From JAZOTM01 sp045657625 (GTDB lineage: Bacteria; Bacillota; Clostridia; Lachnospirales; Lachnospiraceae): a stretch of DNA of 64,000 nucleotides. The stretch spans positions 1-64,000 of the forward strand of contig JAZOTM010000013.1 of NCBI GenBank assembly GCA_045657625.1, read 5' to 3'. A model generated the notes under the pieces. The model saw only the letters and a list, made by a program, of their open reading frames with translations. It searched no databases and was not told where the DNA came from. The translations under genes were made by a program, and so were the position numbers. Every line of letters begins with the position of its first letter. Positions within the stretch are counted from its first letter, which is position 1. This document shows, piece by piece, positions 43,207 through 51,477 of the stretch.

Positions 43207-43898
43207 AGTATGGTCATCATATAAGAACCTTTTTCCGGAATTTGTTCTGCACCTATATATATTTCCTGGTTCTCAAAGCCACAGTTTTGAACAGCAGTGA
43301 TTTCCACACTGTTGTTTTTTTCTAATTGCAACAACTTTTCTCTGATTTCACCCAGATTTTTTCCGCTCTTCATAATGACCTTGGTTCCCGGCAGGTTTAA
43401 AGATTCTTCCCAACTTCCTTGCCCAGATAAAATATGAAGATGTTCTTCCTTTTCACACAAAATTCGATTCGTAACTGCTGCAGATGCTACGTATGCGGAA
43501 ATCCCATTTACAATCTGTACCGGAATTCCATCTGCCTCTGCTAATTTTTGCATATAGCCAAAGGTAGAATATACCGTTGGATCTCCAATGGTTAAAAAGG
43601 CTAAATTTTTTCCCTCGTGTAACAAATTCTTGTAATGCTCATAAAAGGATTGATGCAATTCCTGTAGCACCGCCTCATCCTTTACCATTTCAAAATCATA
43701 GAAAATCATTTCTTTTTCTTCAATTTCCGGAACCACTTCCTTGGCAATACAGTAAGAACGACAGGTTTCCTTTTCTTTTTTGGGTAAACAAATCACATCC
43801 GCATTTTGAATGGCACGAACTGCCTTGATTGTCATCATTTCCGGATCTCCCGGTCCTACTCCGATTCCGTATAAAATTCCAAGTTTTTCTTGTAACAC
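43191..43898 (-). CDS. cobI: precorrin-2 / cobalt-factor-2 C20-methyltransferase
   Basis: A 235-residue SAM-dependent tetrapyrrole methylase. The N-terminal GIGVGPGDPEMMTIKAVRAIQNADV and the central FLTIGDPTVYSTFGYM are the family signatures; NGISAYVASAA and the C-terminal PEKGSYMMTILIK agree with CobI/CbiL. It methylates C20 of the corrin ring in the early (probably anaerobic) pathway. No other cobalamin-synthesis gene is nearby, so it is either a displaced pathway gene or a leftover. Its last 16 bases overlap the Crp/Fnr remnant on the other strand. Confidence 0.9.
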   Translation of the reverse strand: MLQEKLGILYGIGVGPGDPEMMTIKAVRAIQNADVICLPKKEKETCRSYCIAKEVVPEIEEKEMIFYDFEMVKDEAVLQELHQSFYEHYKNLLHEGKNLAFLTIGDPTVYSTFGYMQKLAEADGIPVQIVNGISAYVASAAVTNRILCEKEEHLHILSGQGSWEESLNLPGTKVIMKSGKNLGEIREKLLQLEKNNSVEITAVQNCGFENQEIYIGAEQIPEKGSYMMTILIKEK

Positions 43899-43917
43899 GA
43901 TACTTTCCTTCCGCCCT

Positions 43918-44469
43918 TTATTTCAATTTTGCTCCATCCTTAAAGGCATTACCCACCTTTTCTCCTAATCCAATATATGCATTGTTTACCGGATCAAAGG
44001 TAATTGGTTTTAATTTCTTTGGATCGATTTTTCCATCTGTTAATACCGCTTCATCGGCACATACATTTACAATTTCTCCAATTAAAATGCCATTTTCAAA
44101 GCTTTTTACTTTACACTCCAACGCCATAGGAAGTTCCTGAATCAAAGGCGCATCTACAAATTCACTCTTCTGCGCATGAAAACCTGCTTTTTCAAATTTA
44201 TCCGGTACCTTTCTTCCGGATTCAATTCCTACATAATCACATGCCACCATAGTCTCTTCGGTAGCCATACTTACTGTAAAAGCACCATGTGCCTTCAAAT
44301 TATCCGTGGTTTTATGCTCGGACAAACTGATTGTGATTTCTTTAAAATCAGTGGTAATTCCCCATGCCGCATTCATTGCATTGGGAACTCCATTTTCATC
44401 ATAAGTACCGATAATCAAAACCGGTTGTGGAAACATAATAGGGTGTGCACCAAAATTAACTCTACTCAT
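43918..44469 (-). CDS. flavin reductase family protein
   Basis: A 183-residue FMN-binding split-barrel protein of the flavoredoxin type: VNFGAHPIMFPQPVLIIGTYDENGVPNAMNAAWG, EITISLSEHKTTDNLKAHGAFTVSMA and a C-terminal PKKLKPITFDPVNNAYIGLGEKVG. It moves electrons through FMN; in anaerobes such proteins serve sulfur or nitro-compound reduction. ATG 44469 follows AAAGGAG; the open frame upstream to 44517 has no site. Between a CMD gene and cobI. Confidence 0.9.
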   Translation of the reverse strand: MSRVNFGAHPIMFPQPVLIIGTYDENGVPNAMNAAWGITTDFKEITISLSEHKTTDNLKAHGAFTVSMATEETMVACDYVGIESGRKVPDKFEKAGFHAQKSEFVDAPLIQELPMALECKVKSFENGILIGEIVNVCADEAVLTDGKIDPKKLKPITFDPVNNAYIGLGEKVGNAFKDGAKLK

Positions 44470-44554
44470 AGTTTTCTCCTTTTTTTGCGAGTGAACGTTA
44501 CTACTCACATTATACATTTTCTTCTCTGATATAAAAATCCTTATCTTTTACTGT

Positions 44555-44881
44555 TTATGCCTCGTAAACATCCTTAGCCAAACGGAATACGGCCCATGCT
44601 TTTGGCCATCCGGCATAAAATGCCACATGCGTAATTGCCGCAACCATTTCTTCTTTTGTTACACCATTATTTTTTGCATTCATAATATGATGCTGTAAAG
44701 AAGTATCTGTAATTCCCTGTGCCATCAAAGCAACAACCGTAATCAAACTTCTTGTCTTTAAATCCAAATCCTGGTTGTTCCAGTTTTCTCCAAATAAAAC
44801 ATCGTCATTGAAATGTGCAAATTCCGGAGCAAATTCTCCTAATGCATCTCTACCTGCAGTCTGTACAATTTTTTCAGCCAT
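44555..44881 (-). CDS. carboxymuconolactone decarboxylase family protein
   Basis: A 108-residue all-helical CMD protein (LKTRSLITVVALMAQGITDTSLQHHIMNAKNNGVTKEEMVAAITHVAFYAGWPKAWAVF). The AhpD-type CxxC is absent and the His in LQHHI fits the decarboxylase-like side of the family, whose members often act as small redox or lactone enzymes of unclear role. Next to a flavin reductase gene in the same direction. GGAG site before the ATG. Confidence 0.88.
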   Translation of the reverse strand: MAEKIVQTAGRDALGEFAPEFAHFNDDVLFGENWNNQDLDLKTRSLITVVALMAQGITDTSLQHHIMNAKNNGVTKEEMVAAITHVAFYAGWPKAWAVFRLAKDVYEA

Positions 44882-45029
44882 ATTCTTTTCTCCTTTTCTT
44901 CTAAATATAAAAAGAAATGCGAAACATATTAAAAATGTCTCGCATTTCTATGTTTCTATTCCATTCTAAACCTTAAAGTTAACTTTAAGTCAATTGGAGA
45001 TTTTCATGATTTCATAACTCGATCATTGC

Positions 45030-45233
45030 CTACTTTAAATCATCCTCCGTATAGAACACACCGGTCATACTCGCATTAATTTCCGCAATTTCCCTTTTTC
45101 CATTAATATAATCCGCATAAATATCCCACAAATCCATATCTCCGCTATCACTGATTCCATCTTCATCCGGTACAAAACTGCGAATCAAAGCTATTCTTTC
45201 TTCTTTTGTTGTTTCTGCAATTAAATATCCCAT
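45030..45233 (-). CDS. small acidic protein, unknown
   Basis: A 67-residue acidic protein (SFVPDEDGISDSGDMDLWDIYADYINGKREIAEINASM) with no helix long enough to span a membrane. It follows the HAD phosphatase gene by 3 bp with its own GAGG site and is certainly part of that transcript. I do not recognise a domain. Confidence 0.7.
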   Translation of the reverse strand: MGYLIAETTKEERIALIRSFVPDEDGISDSGDMDLWDIYADYINGKREIAEINASMTGVFYTEDDLK

Positions 45234-45236
45234 TTT

Positions 45237-45908
45237 CTATTCCTCTAAAAATTTTAAAATTTCCATTGGTTTTTCTACATAATAATTATCTTTTGCTCCC
45301 GCTTTCAATAATTCCTCTTTTGTACGGAAGCCCCATAGGCAGGAAATACAGGAAATCCCTGTATTCATTGCAGTTTGATAATCCACTTCGGAATCACCCA
45401 CGTAAACACATTCTTCCTTTTCCACTCCTAAAGCCCGCATTGCAGCCAAGCATTCATCCGGTGCCGGCTTTCTTTTTAAATCTGCAGTCACTCCAACCGC
45501 AACATCGACATAATCTGCAAAATATTTTTCGCGCAATTCCTGCACTGCATCCATGCCTTTATTGGATACAATTGCCATTTTTATATGTCTCTTCTTTAAC
45601 TCTGCCATTAACTCCAAAATTCCCTCATAAGGCCCGGTTTTTTCATTACAATGCTCCAAATAATAAGCTTCATAATTTTCTAAAACCTCCTGATATTTTA
45701 AGTTTTCTCTACCCCCGGGAATTGCTTTTTCAATCAGCACCCCTGCCCCATTGCCCACAAAATGACGAATATCCTCTATCGTCCAATTAGGTAATTGATA
45801 TTGATTCATTATGTAATTCACGGAATTTGTAATATCTTCTAAAGTACTTAATACGGTTCCGTCCATATCAAAAATCACGGTTGTTTTCTTCATTTTTCTT
45901 TTTCCCAT
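45237..45908 (-). CDS. HAD family phosphatase (phosphoglycolate phosphatase-like)
   Basis: A 223-residue HAD of subfamily IA: motif I VIFDMDGTVL, four-helix cap (FVGNGAGVLIEKAIPG), motif II IVSNKG, motif III with the Lys at KRKPAPDE, and motif IV YVGDSEVDYQTAMN. Substrates could be phosphoglycolate or another small phosphate ester. Both the ATG at 45908 and one at 45893 lack a strong ribosome site, so the exact start is uncertain by five codons. Confidence 0.9.
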   Translation of the reverse strand: MGKRKMKKTTVIFDMDGTVLSTLEDITNSVNYIMNQYQLPNWTIEDIRHFVGNGAGVLIEKAIPGGRENLKYQEVLENYEAYYLEHCNEKTGPYEGILELMAELKKRHIKMAIVSNKGMDAVQELREKYFADYVDVAVGVTADLKRKPAPDECLAAMRALGVEKEECVYVGDSEVDYQTAMNTGISCISCLWGFRTKEELLKAGAKDNYYVEKPMEILKFLEE

Positions 45909-45959
45909 CTCTGTTCTTTTATGGCAATCATACTACATTCCGATAAAATCATCCACAAG

Positions 45960-45998
45960 ATAACACAAAAACCACTCCGTAGAGTGGCTTTGTGTTAT
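45960..45998 (-). terminator. terminator of the sigma-factor operon
   Basis: ATAACACAAA / TTTGTGTTAT outer arms and CCACTC / GAGTGG inner arms with a CGTA loop, about 9 bp past the stop of the secreted protein gene. Confidence 0.7.
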
Positions 45999-46006
45999 CC
46001 TCCTTT

Positions 46007-46621
46007 CTAGCCTGCAGTAAATGTAATTGTATATGTTTTAGCTGTCAGCAATATAATACCCGCCGGTGTCATTAAATTCCCTACTAATTTTACGGTGCAC
46101 GTATGAGCGTCCGAAGATAATGTATAGCTCATCGATGAATCTTCTATGTGTGTTGTCCCACTTGGATACTCTACCCCCATTGAAATAATACTTCGATACT
46201 TATAAGAACCCGATGCTCCTGATGTGCTATAAATATTTGACTTTAATTTCACCGTTGTATTATTCCCAATAGACACTCTTTGCGTAATAGTTTCATTAAC
46301 TGTGTCCAGATGAAAGCTGTTTTGTTCATTCTTGTAATTTGCCTCCCCAGAGTTGTTTGCATTTTCCCATGTTGATAATAACTCGCAATAAAGATCTTCT
46401 TGCGAATACTGATGTTCTATAACATACGCCAAAACCGCATCCGCTTTTTCTAAATCAATAAAAAAATCCGAATTATGTTCTTCGTTAAACTGATTAATTA
46501 CGATCTGGCAATCTTCAATTGTTGAAATTACCGTTTCTGAACTAGCTAATACCACACTTGTATTTGTCATAAGACAAACGCAACAAATCATACTTACTAT
46601 CATTTTCTTCACTTTCATCAT
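46007..46621 (-). CDS. secreted protein of the sigma-factor operon
   Basis: A 204-residue exported protein: signal peptide MMKVKKMIVSMICCVCLMTN with cleavage near VLASS, a helical stretch (DCQIVINQFNEEHNSDFFID) and a C-terminal beta-rich half (VSIGNNTTVKLKSNIYSTSG ... AKTYTITFTAG). No known domain. The ribosome site GGAGGAGG is very strong, while its first 80 bp overlap the end of the preceding gene. It may be the main effector made when the sigma factor is active, for example an envelope or antimicrobial-like protein (inference). Confidence 0.75.
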   Translation of the reverse strand: MMKVKKMIVSMICCVCLMTNTSVVLASSETVISTIEDCQIVINQFNEEHNSDFFIDLEKADAVLAYVIEHQYSQEDLYCELLSTWENANNSGEANYKNEQNSFHLDTVNETITQRVSIGNNTTVKLKSNIYSTSGASGSYKYRSIISMGVEYPSGTTHIEDSSMSYTLSSDAHTCTVKLVGNLMTPAGIILLTAKTYTITFTAG

Positions 46622-47312
46622 AAATAACCTCCTCCATAATACAAATTGTTATATATTGATAAGGATTTTCTATTACATTTCCTTCTTCGTCATACATGAA
46701 TATAAGATATATTCCAGACTCTTCAAACGCATATGTTCCTCCTTCCTTAATAAGTTTATCTGAAAGATTCCATATTTCATGAGACGCAACTTGATATACA
46801 TAAACATAGGAAACATCACACTCTCCTATCAAAGAACACAATGCTATTTCCTTATCTTCTAATACAAATAAATCGGCAGCGTAACTGCGATACACCAAAT
46901 CATTATCCAAGTACATATTTTCTGTTTTATCAAATACCAAATAATCGTTTCCTAATTCAAAATAACTCATAAACGTCAAATTAATCACATCTTTTTCAGC
47001 ACAATTTTGTTCCGTATAAAAATATACTGTTTTCCCCTTTTTTAATTCTTTCTGGGTTGAGCATACTATATTTCCCTTCACTATTCCAGGCGAAACAGTT
47101 GTAACTTCGACAATAGCGCTATTAAGAATGTCACTTTTATGAAAATGCTGATTAAAAAAAATCAAAATGCTTATAAGAAAAACTGCAGCCACAACGCTAT
47201 ATACATAAGTCAATTTATTTTTCTTAGAAGGCCGTGATAAAAATTCTTCTATATATTCATCTGATATTTCTCCTACCGCATTAATAAAATTATTCATATC
47301 CATAGTTATCAT
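46542..47312 (-). CDS. membrane anti-sigma-like protein
   Basis: A 256-residue protein. The first 38 residues are cytoplasmic (FINAVGEISDEYIEEFLSR), one helix spans the membrane (VYSVVAAVFLISILIFF, about 38-54), and some 200 residues face outside, beta-rich with no known fold. Position directly after the sigma gene (23-bp overlap) and this topology suggest an anti-sigma factor, although the classic zinc-finger anti-sigma motif is missing. The last 26 codons overlap the next gene. Confidence 0.7.
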   Translation of the reverse strand: MITMDMNNFINAVGEISDEYIEEFLSRPSKKNKLTYVYSVVAAVFLISILIFFNQHFHKSDILNSAIVEVTTVSPGIVKGNIVCSTQKELKKGKTVYFYTEQNCAEKDVINLTFMSYFELGNDYLVFDKTENMYLDNDLVYRSYAADLFVLEDKEIALCSLIGECDVSYVYVYQVASHEIWNLSDKLIKEGGTYAFEESGIYLIFMYDEEGNVIENPYQYITICIMEEVIYDESEENDSKYDLLRLSYDKYKCGIS

Positions 47313-47856
47313 ATCCTTCTGCTACAAGATATTTTCTCAAATCCTTATTTAAGACATATATCGTATTTCTTATTTTGTTTTCCGACACATTTAAATAACA
47401 TGCCAAATCTTTTCTTGAATAAAAAAAGAAATACCTTCCAACAAAAATTTTTCTTTCTAAAACGGTTCTCTCCGATAAAAAATCAGAAATCAATTCACCT
47501 AATTCTTGATTCAAAATATTTTCTTCAACAGTTTCCTTTGAGAATAACTGCTGTGATTCATCCTCAAATACTGTATAGATGAAATCCTTGTATTTTTTTG
47601 TTGTCATTCTATATTTATCTATTGCCGTATTTCTCGTAATCTTCGAAATAAATGCCCGAAAACATGTTGGATAATTTGGGGGAATACTATTCCAAATCTT
47701 TAAATAACTATCATTTAAAGTTTCCGAGCAGTCCTCAAGGTTTTGCAAAATTCGTCTTATTATTGTCAACAAATACAGACGATATTTGCAATCAGTCTCA
47801 ACAATTGCCTTCTCATCCCTATTCCAATACAGTTCCACAATTTCCTTATCCTCCAT
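47290..47856 (-). CDS. ECF-type RNA polymerase sigma factor
   Basis: A 188-residue sigma-70-family protein. Region 2 covers about 25-85 (CSETLNDSYLKIWNSIPPNYPTCFRAFISKITRNTAIDKYR) and region 4 about 125-180 (ERTVLERKIFVGRYFFFYSRKDLACYLNVSENKIRNTIYVLNKDLRKYL). Regions 1 and 3 are absent, as in extracytoplasmic-function sigma factors. It heads an overlapping three-gene operon with a membrane protein and a secreted protein. Confidence 0.88.
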   Translation of the reverse strand: MEDKEIVELYWNRDEKAIVETDCKYRLYLLTIIRRILQNLEDCSETLNDSYLKIWNSIPPNYPTCFRAFISKITRNTAIDKYRMTTKKYKDFIYTVFEDESQQLFSKETVEENILNQELGELISDFLSERTVLERKIFVGRYFFFYSRKDLACYLNVSENKIRNTIYVLNKDLRKYLVAEGYDNYGYE

Positions 47857-47969
47857 ACTATCTCACATCCCCTTTTATAATATAGACGTTGCAAAATGAA
47901 TGTTGTCTTAAAACATTTCAAATATTCTTTTATAAAATCATACTACACTTTATATCAATTTAAAAAATT

Positions 47970-47993
47970 CTCTATGACATTTTCGTCATAGAG
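47970..47993 (-). terminator. terminator of the epimerase gene
   Basis: CTCTATGAC / GTCATAGAG stem with a six-base loop and T6 on the minus strand, 8 bp after the epimerase stop. Confidence 0.85.
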
Positions 47994-48000
47994 ATTTTTT

Positions 48001-49020
48001 TTAAGCAATTTTTCCTTCTGCTTTTAACCATCTTACTTCATCACGAATAGTTTCTCTGTAAGAACGAGTCTTATACCCCAACTCTTTCTTGGCTTTCGAA
48101 GAATCAAATTGGTTATTTCTTGCTAAATTGTATACGGAGAAAGTGGTCATAAGCGGCTTTTCTCCTTTTTTCTTTGCAGACTTTTCCATTACCTTTCCCA
48201 TAAAGTTTGCTGCCCAAATCGGTAAAAACATACGTACCGGGCTACATCCGGATTCCTCACTTACCATGCGGCTAAAATCTCGAAAGCTTACCGGCTCATT
48301 TCCTAAAATATAGCATTCCCCTTTACGGCCTTTTTCAATTGCTGCAATCGTACCGGCTGCAAGATCACGCACATCACATAAATTAAAGGAACCATCAATT
48401 CCTGCAGGCATTTCCCCGTTAATAATTTTAATCAATGTACCGGTTGTTTCCCCAACTGCGAAATCCTCCGGTCCCATAATTCCACTTGGGTGTACTACAC
48501 ACGCATTCAATCCTCTTTTTTCTACCGCATCCAAAACAGCCTGGGTAGCCAAGGCTTTGGACTGACTATAGCAACCAAGTACTTCTTCCTCTCGGAACTC
48601 CTGTACTTCTTTAATGGCCTGCCCCTTGGGAAGTTCCGGAATCGCCCCGGTGGAGCTGCAATATACCAGCTTTTTACACTCCGGATGCGCCAAACATAAA
48701 TCAATGATATTTTTCGTACCACCCACATTTACATCCATCACCTTCTGATTGTATTCCGGATTCACCGATACAATACTAGCAATGTGGAGAACCACCGTTT
48801 CCACCCCTTCTTCTACTGCAAAGAATCTCTCCAAAGATTCCCGGTCTGTCAAATCGCCTTCCACAATCTCTGCCTCCACCGGCACATAAGAAATTGCCGG
48901 ATCATTGGGAAGTACAAAAGCTCTTACCTGCTCGCCTTGCTCTACTAATTGTCTACAAATGGTTCCACCTAAAAATCCTGCGGCACCGGTTACTAAAATC
49001 TTTCTATTCTTGTTTTTCAT
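48001..49020 (-). CDS. NAD-dependent epimerase/dehydratase family protein
   Basis: A 339-residue extended short-chain dehydrogenase: NAD(P) motif VTGAAGFLGG, conserved VEGDLTDRESLERFF, catalytic Ser-Ser-Thr and YSQSK (Tyr-x3-Lys), and a long substrate domain. It resembles the dihydroflavonol-4-reductase-like subgroup, whose substrates vary. The ribosome site GGAGG fixes ATG 49020. It is divergent from a two-component system at 49.2 kb, which might control it. Confidence 0.88.
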   Translation of the reverse strand: MKNKNRKILVTGAAGFLGGTICRQLVEQGEQVRAFVLPNDPAISYVPVEAEIVEGDLTDRESLERFFAVEEGVETVVLHIASIVSVNPEYNQKVMDVNVGGTKNIIDLCLAHPECKKLVYCSSTGAIPELPKGQAIKEVQEFREEEVLGCYSQSKALATQAVLDAVEKRGLNACVVHPSGIMGPEDFAVGETTGTLIKIINGEMPAGIDGSFNLCDVRDLAAGTIAAIEKGRKGECYILGNEPVSFRDFSRMVSEESGCSPVRMFLPIWAANFMGKVMEKSAKKKGEKPLMTTFSVYNLARNNQFDSSKAKKELGYKTRSYRETIRDEVRWLKAEGKIA

Positions 49021-49211
49021 ATTTTTTTCCTCCAATATTTTCTTCACTTGTTATGGTGCCCATTTTAAAGTGGTTTTGTTTAACTTTTATTTATATTTTG
49101 TTTCTGTTTTGTTAAACCAAAACCTTTCCTATTTTTTAATAATTCAGAAACAAAAGGGCTTTTGATTTATGCTAAAATGTAACTATATTTCAAGGTTTTA
49201 TGGAGGTTACA

Positions 49212-49889
49212 ATGTTTCAAATACTGGTTGTAGAAGATGACAAAGATTTAAATCAAACGGTATGTTCCTATTTAAGAGCCAAGGGTTACGAAACCAAAGG
49301 TTGTCTTTCTGCACAGGAAGCCTATGATGCCATGTATGGCACCAACTATGATTTATTGATTTCCGATATAATGATGCCGGATATTGATGGATTTGAATTG
49401 GCAAAAACTGTGCGTGAATTAAATGAAAACATCCCTATCTTATTTATGACTGCCAGAGATGACTTTGAAGCCAAACAAAAAGGCTTTCACCTCGGCATTG
49501 ATGACTATCTGACCAAACCCATTCACTTGGAAGAATTAAGTCTTCATATAGAGGCCCTTTTACGACGTGCCAAAATTGCCAATAGCAAACGATTAGAAAT
49601 AGGCAGTCTTTGTATGGACACCGACGAACACATCGTCACTGTAAATGGGGAAGAAGTACCTCTCACCAAACGGGAATTTCATATCCTTTTTAAATTATTA
49701 TCTTACCCGAAAAAAACCTTTACCCGCGGGCAACTCATGGACGAATTTTGGGATGTGGACTCCGATGCCACTCCGCGTGCGGTTGATGTTTACATGACCA
49801 AGCTTCGTGACAAGTTTTCCCATTGTGAAGATTTCGAAATCAAAACAGTACGTGGCTTAGGTTACAAAGCTGTTCCAAAAGAGGATTAA
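49212..49889 (+). CDS. OmpR-family response regulator
   Basis: A 225-residue two-domain regulator. The receiver holds VVEDDKDLN (acidic pocket), LLISDIMMPDIDG (phosphorylated Asp about 50) and YLTKPIHLEEL (Lys). The C-terminal winged helix reads VPLTKREFHILFKLLSYPKKTFTRGQLMDEFW ... VDVYMTKLRDKF. ATG 49212 has GGAGG; an ATG at 49200 overlaps this site. It is followed 4 bp later by its kinase. Confidence 0.93.
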   Translation: MFQILVVEDDKDLNQTVCSYLRAKGYETKGCLSAQEAYDAMYGTNYDLLISDIMMPDIDGFELAKTVRELNENIPILFMTARDDFEAKQKGFHLGIDDYLTKPIHLEELSLHIEALLRRAKIANSKRLEIGSLCMDTDEHIVTVNGEEVPLTKREFHILFKLLSYPKKTFTRGQLMDEFWDVDSDATPRAVDVYMTKLRDKFSHCEDFEIKTVRGLGYKAVPKED

Positions 49890-49893
49890 ATAT

Positions 49894-50937
49894 ATGAATG
49901 AAAAAACAAATACGATTTTTTCCTGGAAAAGATATTTGATTATCTTTCTCCTTATATCTTTTGTCATTACTTGTAGTTTTTTGCTTTTCTTTCATCGACT
50001 TCAACTTTCCAGAGAATATTTAGAGCAAAATGCACCCCTTACATTCCTTAATATTCTTTTTTTAAGTTTACTGTTTTGTATTATTGATGGCATTCAACGT
50101 AAACTTACCATTGAACGTCCGGTTAAGGAGATTCTTAATGCTACCGATCAACTTGCAAAAGGCAATTTTAAAGTTCGTTTAAATCATGTTTCTATTCGCA
50201 ACACACGTAATGAATTTGATATTATTGCGGAAAATATTGATAAACTTGCGCAGGAACTTTCCGGCATTGAAACCCTTCGTACAGACTTTGTTTCCAATGT
50301 ATCTCACGAAATCAAAACGCCCATTGCTGTCATCAGCAATTACAGTACGATTTTGCAGGATCCAAATCTTACTGACGAAGAACGAATCAACTATGCCATC
50401 TCCATTTCTGACGCAGCCACGCGTCTTTCTGAGTTAATTACAAACATTTTAAAACTCAACAAATTGGAGAATCAGCAGATTTTCCCGGAAACAAAACGCT
50501 ATGATTTAGGCGAGCAATTGCGAGAATGTATTTTAGGATTCGAGCAGGTTTGGGAAGAAAAAGAGATTGAGCTGGATACGGATATTGCAGATGACGTACA
50601 TATTTCTGCAGACCCGGAACTTTTAACACTTGTTTGGAACAATTTACTATCCAATGCATTTAAATTTACTCCGCAGGGCGGCACTGTAAATATCACTTTG
50701 ACCCAAACAAAAGAAACCGCTGTGGTTTCTGTTACCGACAGCGGTTGTGGCATTTCCAAAGAAGATGGAAAGCATATTTTTGATAAGTTTTACCAGGCAG
50801 ATCGTTCCCACGCCACGCAGGGAAATGGTCTCGGTCTTGCCTTAGTAAAACGCGTGGTGGATATTTTCGAGGCTGACATTTCTATCGACAGCACCCTCGG
50901 TAGCGGCACCACCTTTACCGTTACCTTGAAAATATAA
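49894..50937 (+). CDS. sensor histidine kinase
   Basis: A 347-residue kinase with two helices (about 11-31 and 45-63) separated by a very short outer loop. It therefore has no real extracytoplasmic sensor and likely senses within the membrane or through a partner. HAMP (ERPVKEILNATDQLAKGNFKVRL) is followed by HisKA with FVSNVSHEIKTPI (phosphorylated His) and an ATPase with NNLLSNAFKFTP, DSGCGI and GNGLGLALVK. Intramembrane-sensing kinases in Firmicutes often answer to antimicrobial peptides or envelope stress. Confidence 0.92.
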   Translation: MNEKTNTIFSWKRYLIIFLLISFVITCSFLLFFHRLQLSREYLEQNAPLTFLNILFLSLLFCIIDGIQRKLTIERPVKEILNATDQLAKGNFKVRLNHVSIRNTRNEFDIIAENIDKLAQELSGIETLRTDFVSNVSHEIKTPIAVISNYSTILQDPNLTDEERINYAISISDAATRLSELITNILKLNKLENQQIFPETKRYDLGEQLRECILGFEQVWEEKEIELDTDIADDVHISADPELLTLVWNNLLSNAFKFTPQGGTVNITLTQTKETAVVSVTDSGCGISKEDGKHIFDKFYQADRSHATQGNGLGLALVKRVVDIFEADISIDSTLGSGTTFTVTLKI

Positions 50938-50981
50938 AAGAGAAGTTTTCTATGAAAAACTGAGTCCTGTCTCTATTATCA

Positions 50982-51362
50982 TTAGGCTTCATCTTTTCGG
51001 ATTTCTTCAGCTAGTCTTAAGATTTCCGGAGCGATGCGAGCCTTTTCTTCTTTTGCCACCTTTAAATACAAAGGATAAGCCAAAGCAACCACTGCAAGTC
51101 CAATCAATCCAATGATAATTCCCGGAATAAACCAAATACCTTCTAATACCATGCAAAGGCTCATTCCTCCGCCTAAAATCAAAGCTCCTAAAATACCAAG
51201 TCCTAATGCCACTGTCATTGGTTTCTTATTTGCTTCCTGATCCAACTTTTTCATTCTTTCCAGTTTCTGTTCTTTCTCAGAAATCGGTGCATACTTATTT
51301 GCAATCTGTTCTACTGTTGCCTCTGTTTCTGCTGAATAGTTGTACTGAAATGTGTTATCCAT
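50982..51362 (-). CDS. two-helix membrane protein, unknown
   Basis: A 126-residue protein. Residues 1-48 are charged and helical (EQIANKYAPISEKEQKLERM), two Gly-rich membrane helices follow (ALGLGILGALILGGGMSLCM and WFIPGIIIGLIGLAVVALAY), and a basic-acidic helical tail ends it. AGGAGG precedes ATG 51362; the frame upstream to 51416 runs through a palindrome and is not used. Lies after the kinase gene tail to tail. No function known. Confidence 0.72.
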   Translation of the reverse strand: MDNTFQYNYSAETEATVEQIANKYAPISEKEQKLERMKKLDQEANKKPMTVALGLGILGALILGGGMSLCMVLEGIWFIPGIIIGLIGLAVVALAYPLYLKVAKEEKARIAPEILRLAEEIRKDEA

Positions 51363-51384
51363 AATTTTCCTCCTAATATATAAA

Positions 51385-51430
51385 ATGCAATCATTTTGTG
51401 AATTGGTTTGTTTCACTTGATGATTGCATT
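51385..51430 (-). terminator. inverted repeat after the metal ATPase gene
   Basis: AATGCAATCAT (51385-51395) and ATGATTGCATT (51420-51430) form an 11-bp stem around a 24-base loop in the gap after the ATPase gene, with T-rich bases on the exit side. Terminator or operator; terminator is more likely. Confidence 0.5.
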
Positions 51431-51477
51431 CTATAATCTTTATGTTTTTCTTTTATTTGACTTTTGTTGCTGTTTTG

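Noticed and set aside
45206..45790. 194-codon plus-strand ORF
   Set aside because: Lies antisense to the HAD phosphatase gene with all its motifs; the translation is Pro/Leu-rich and shadow-like.
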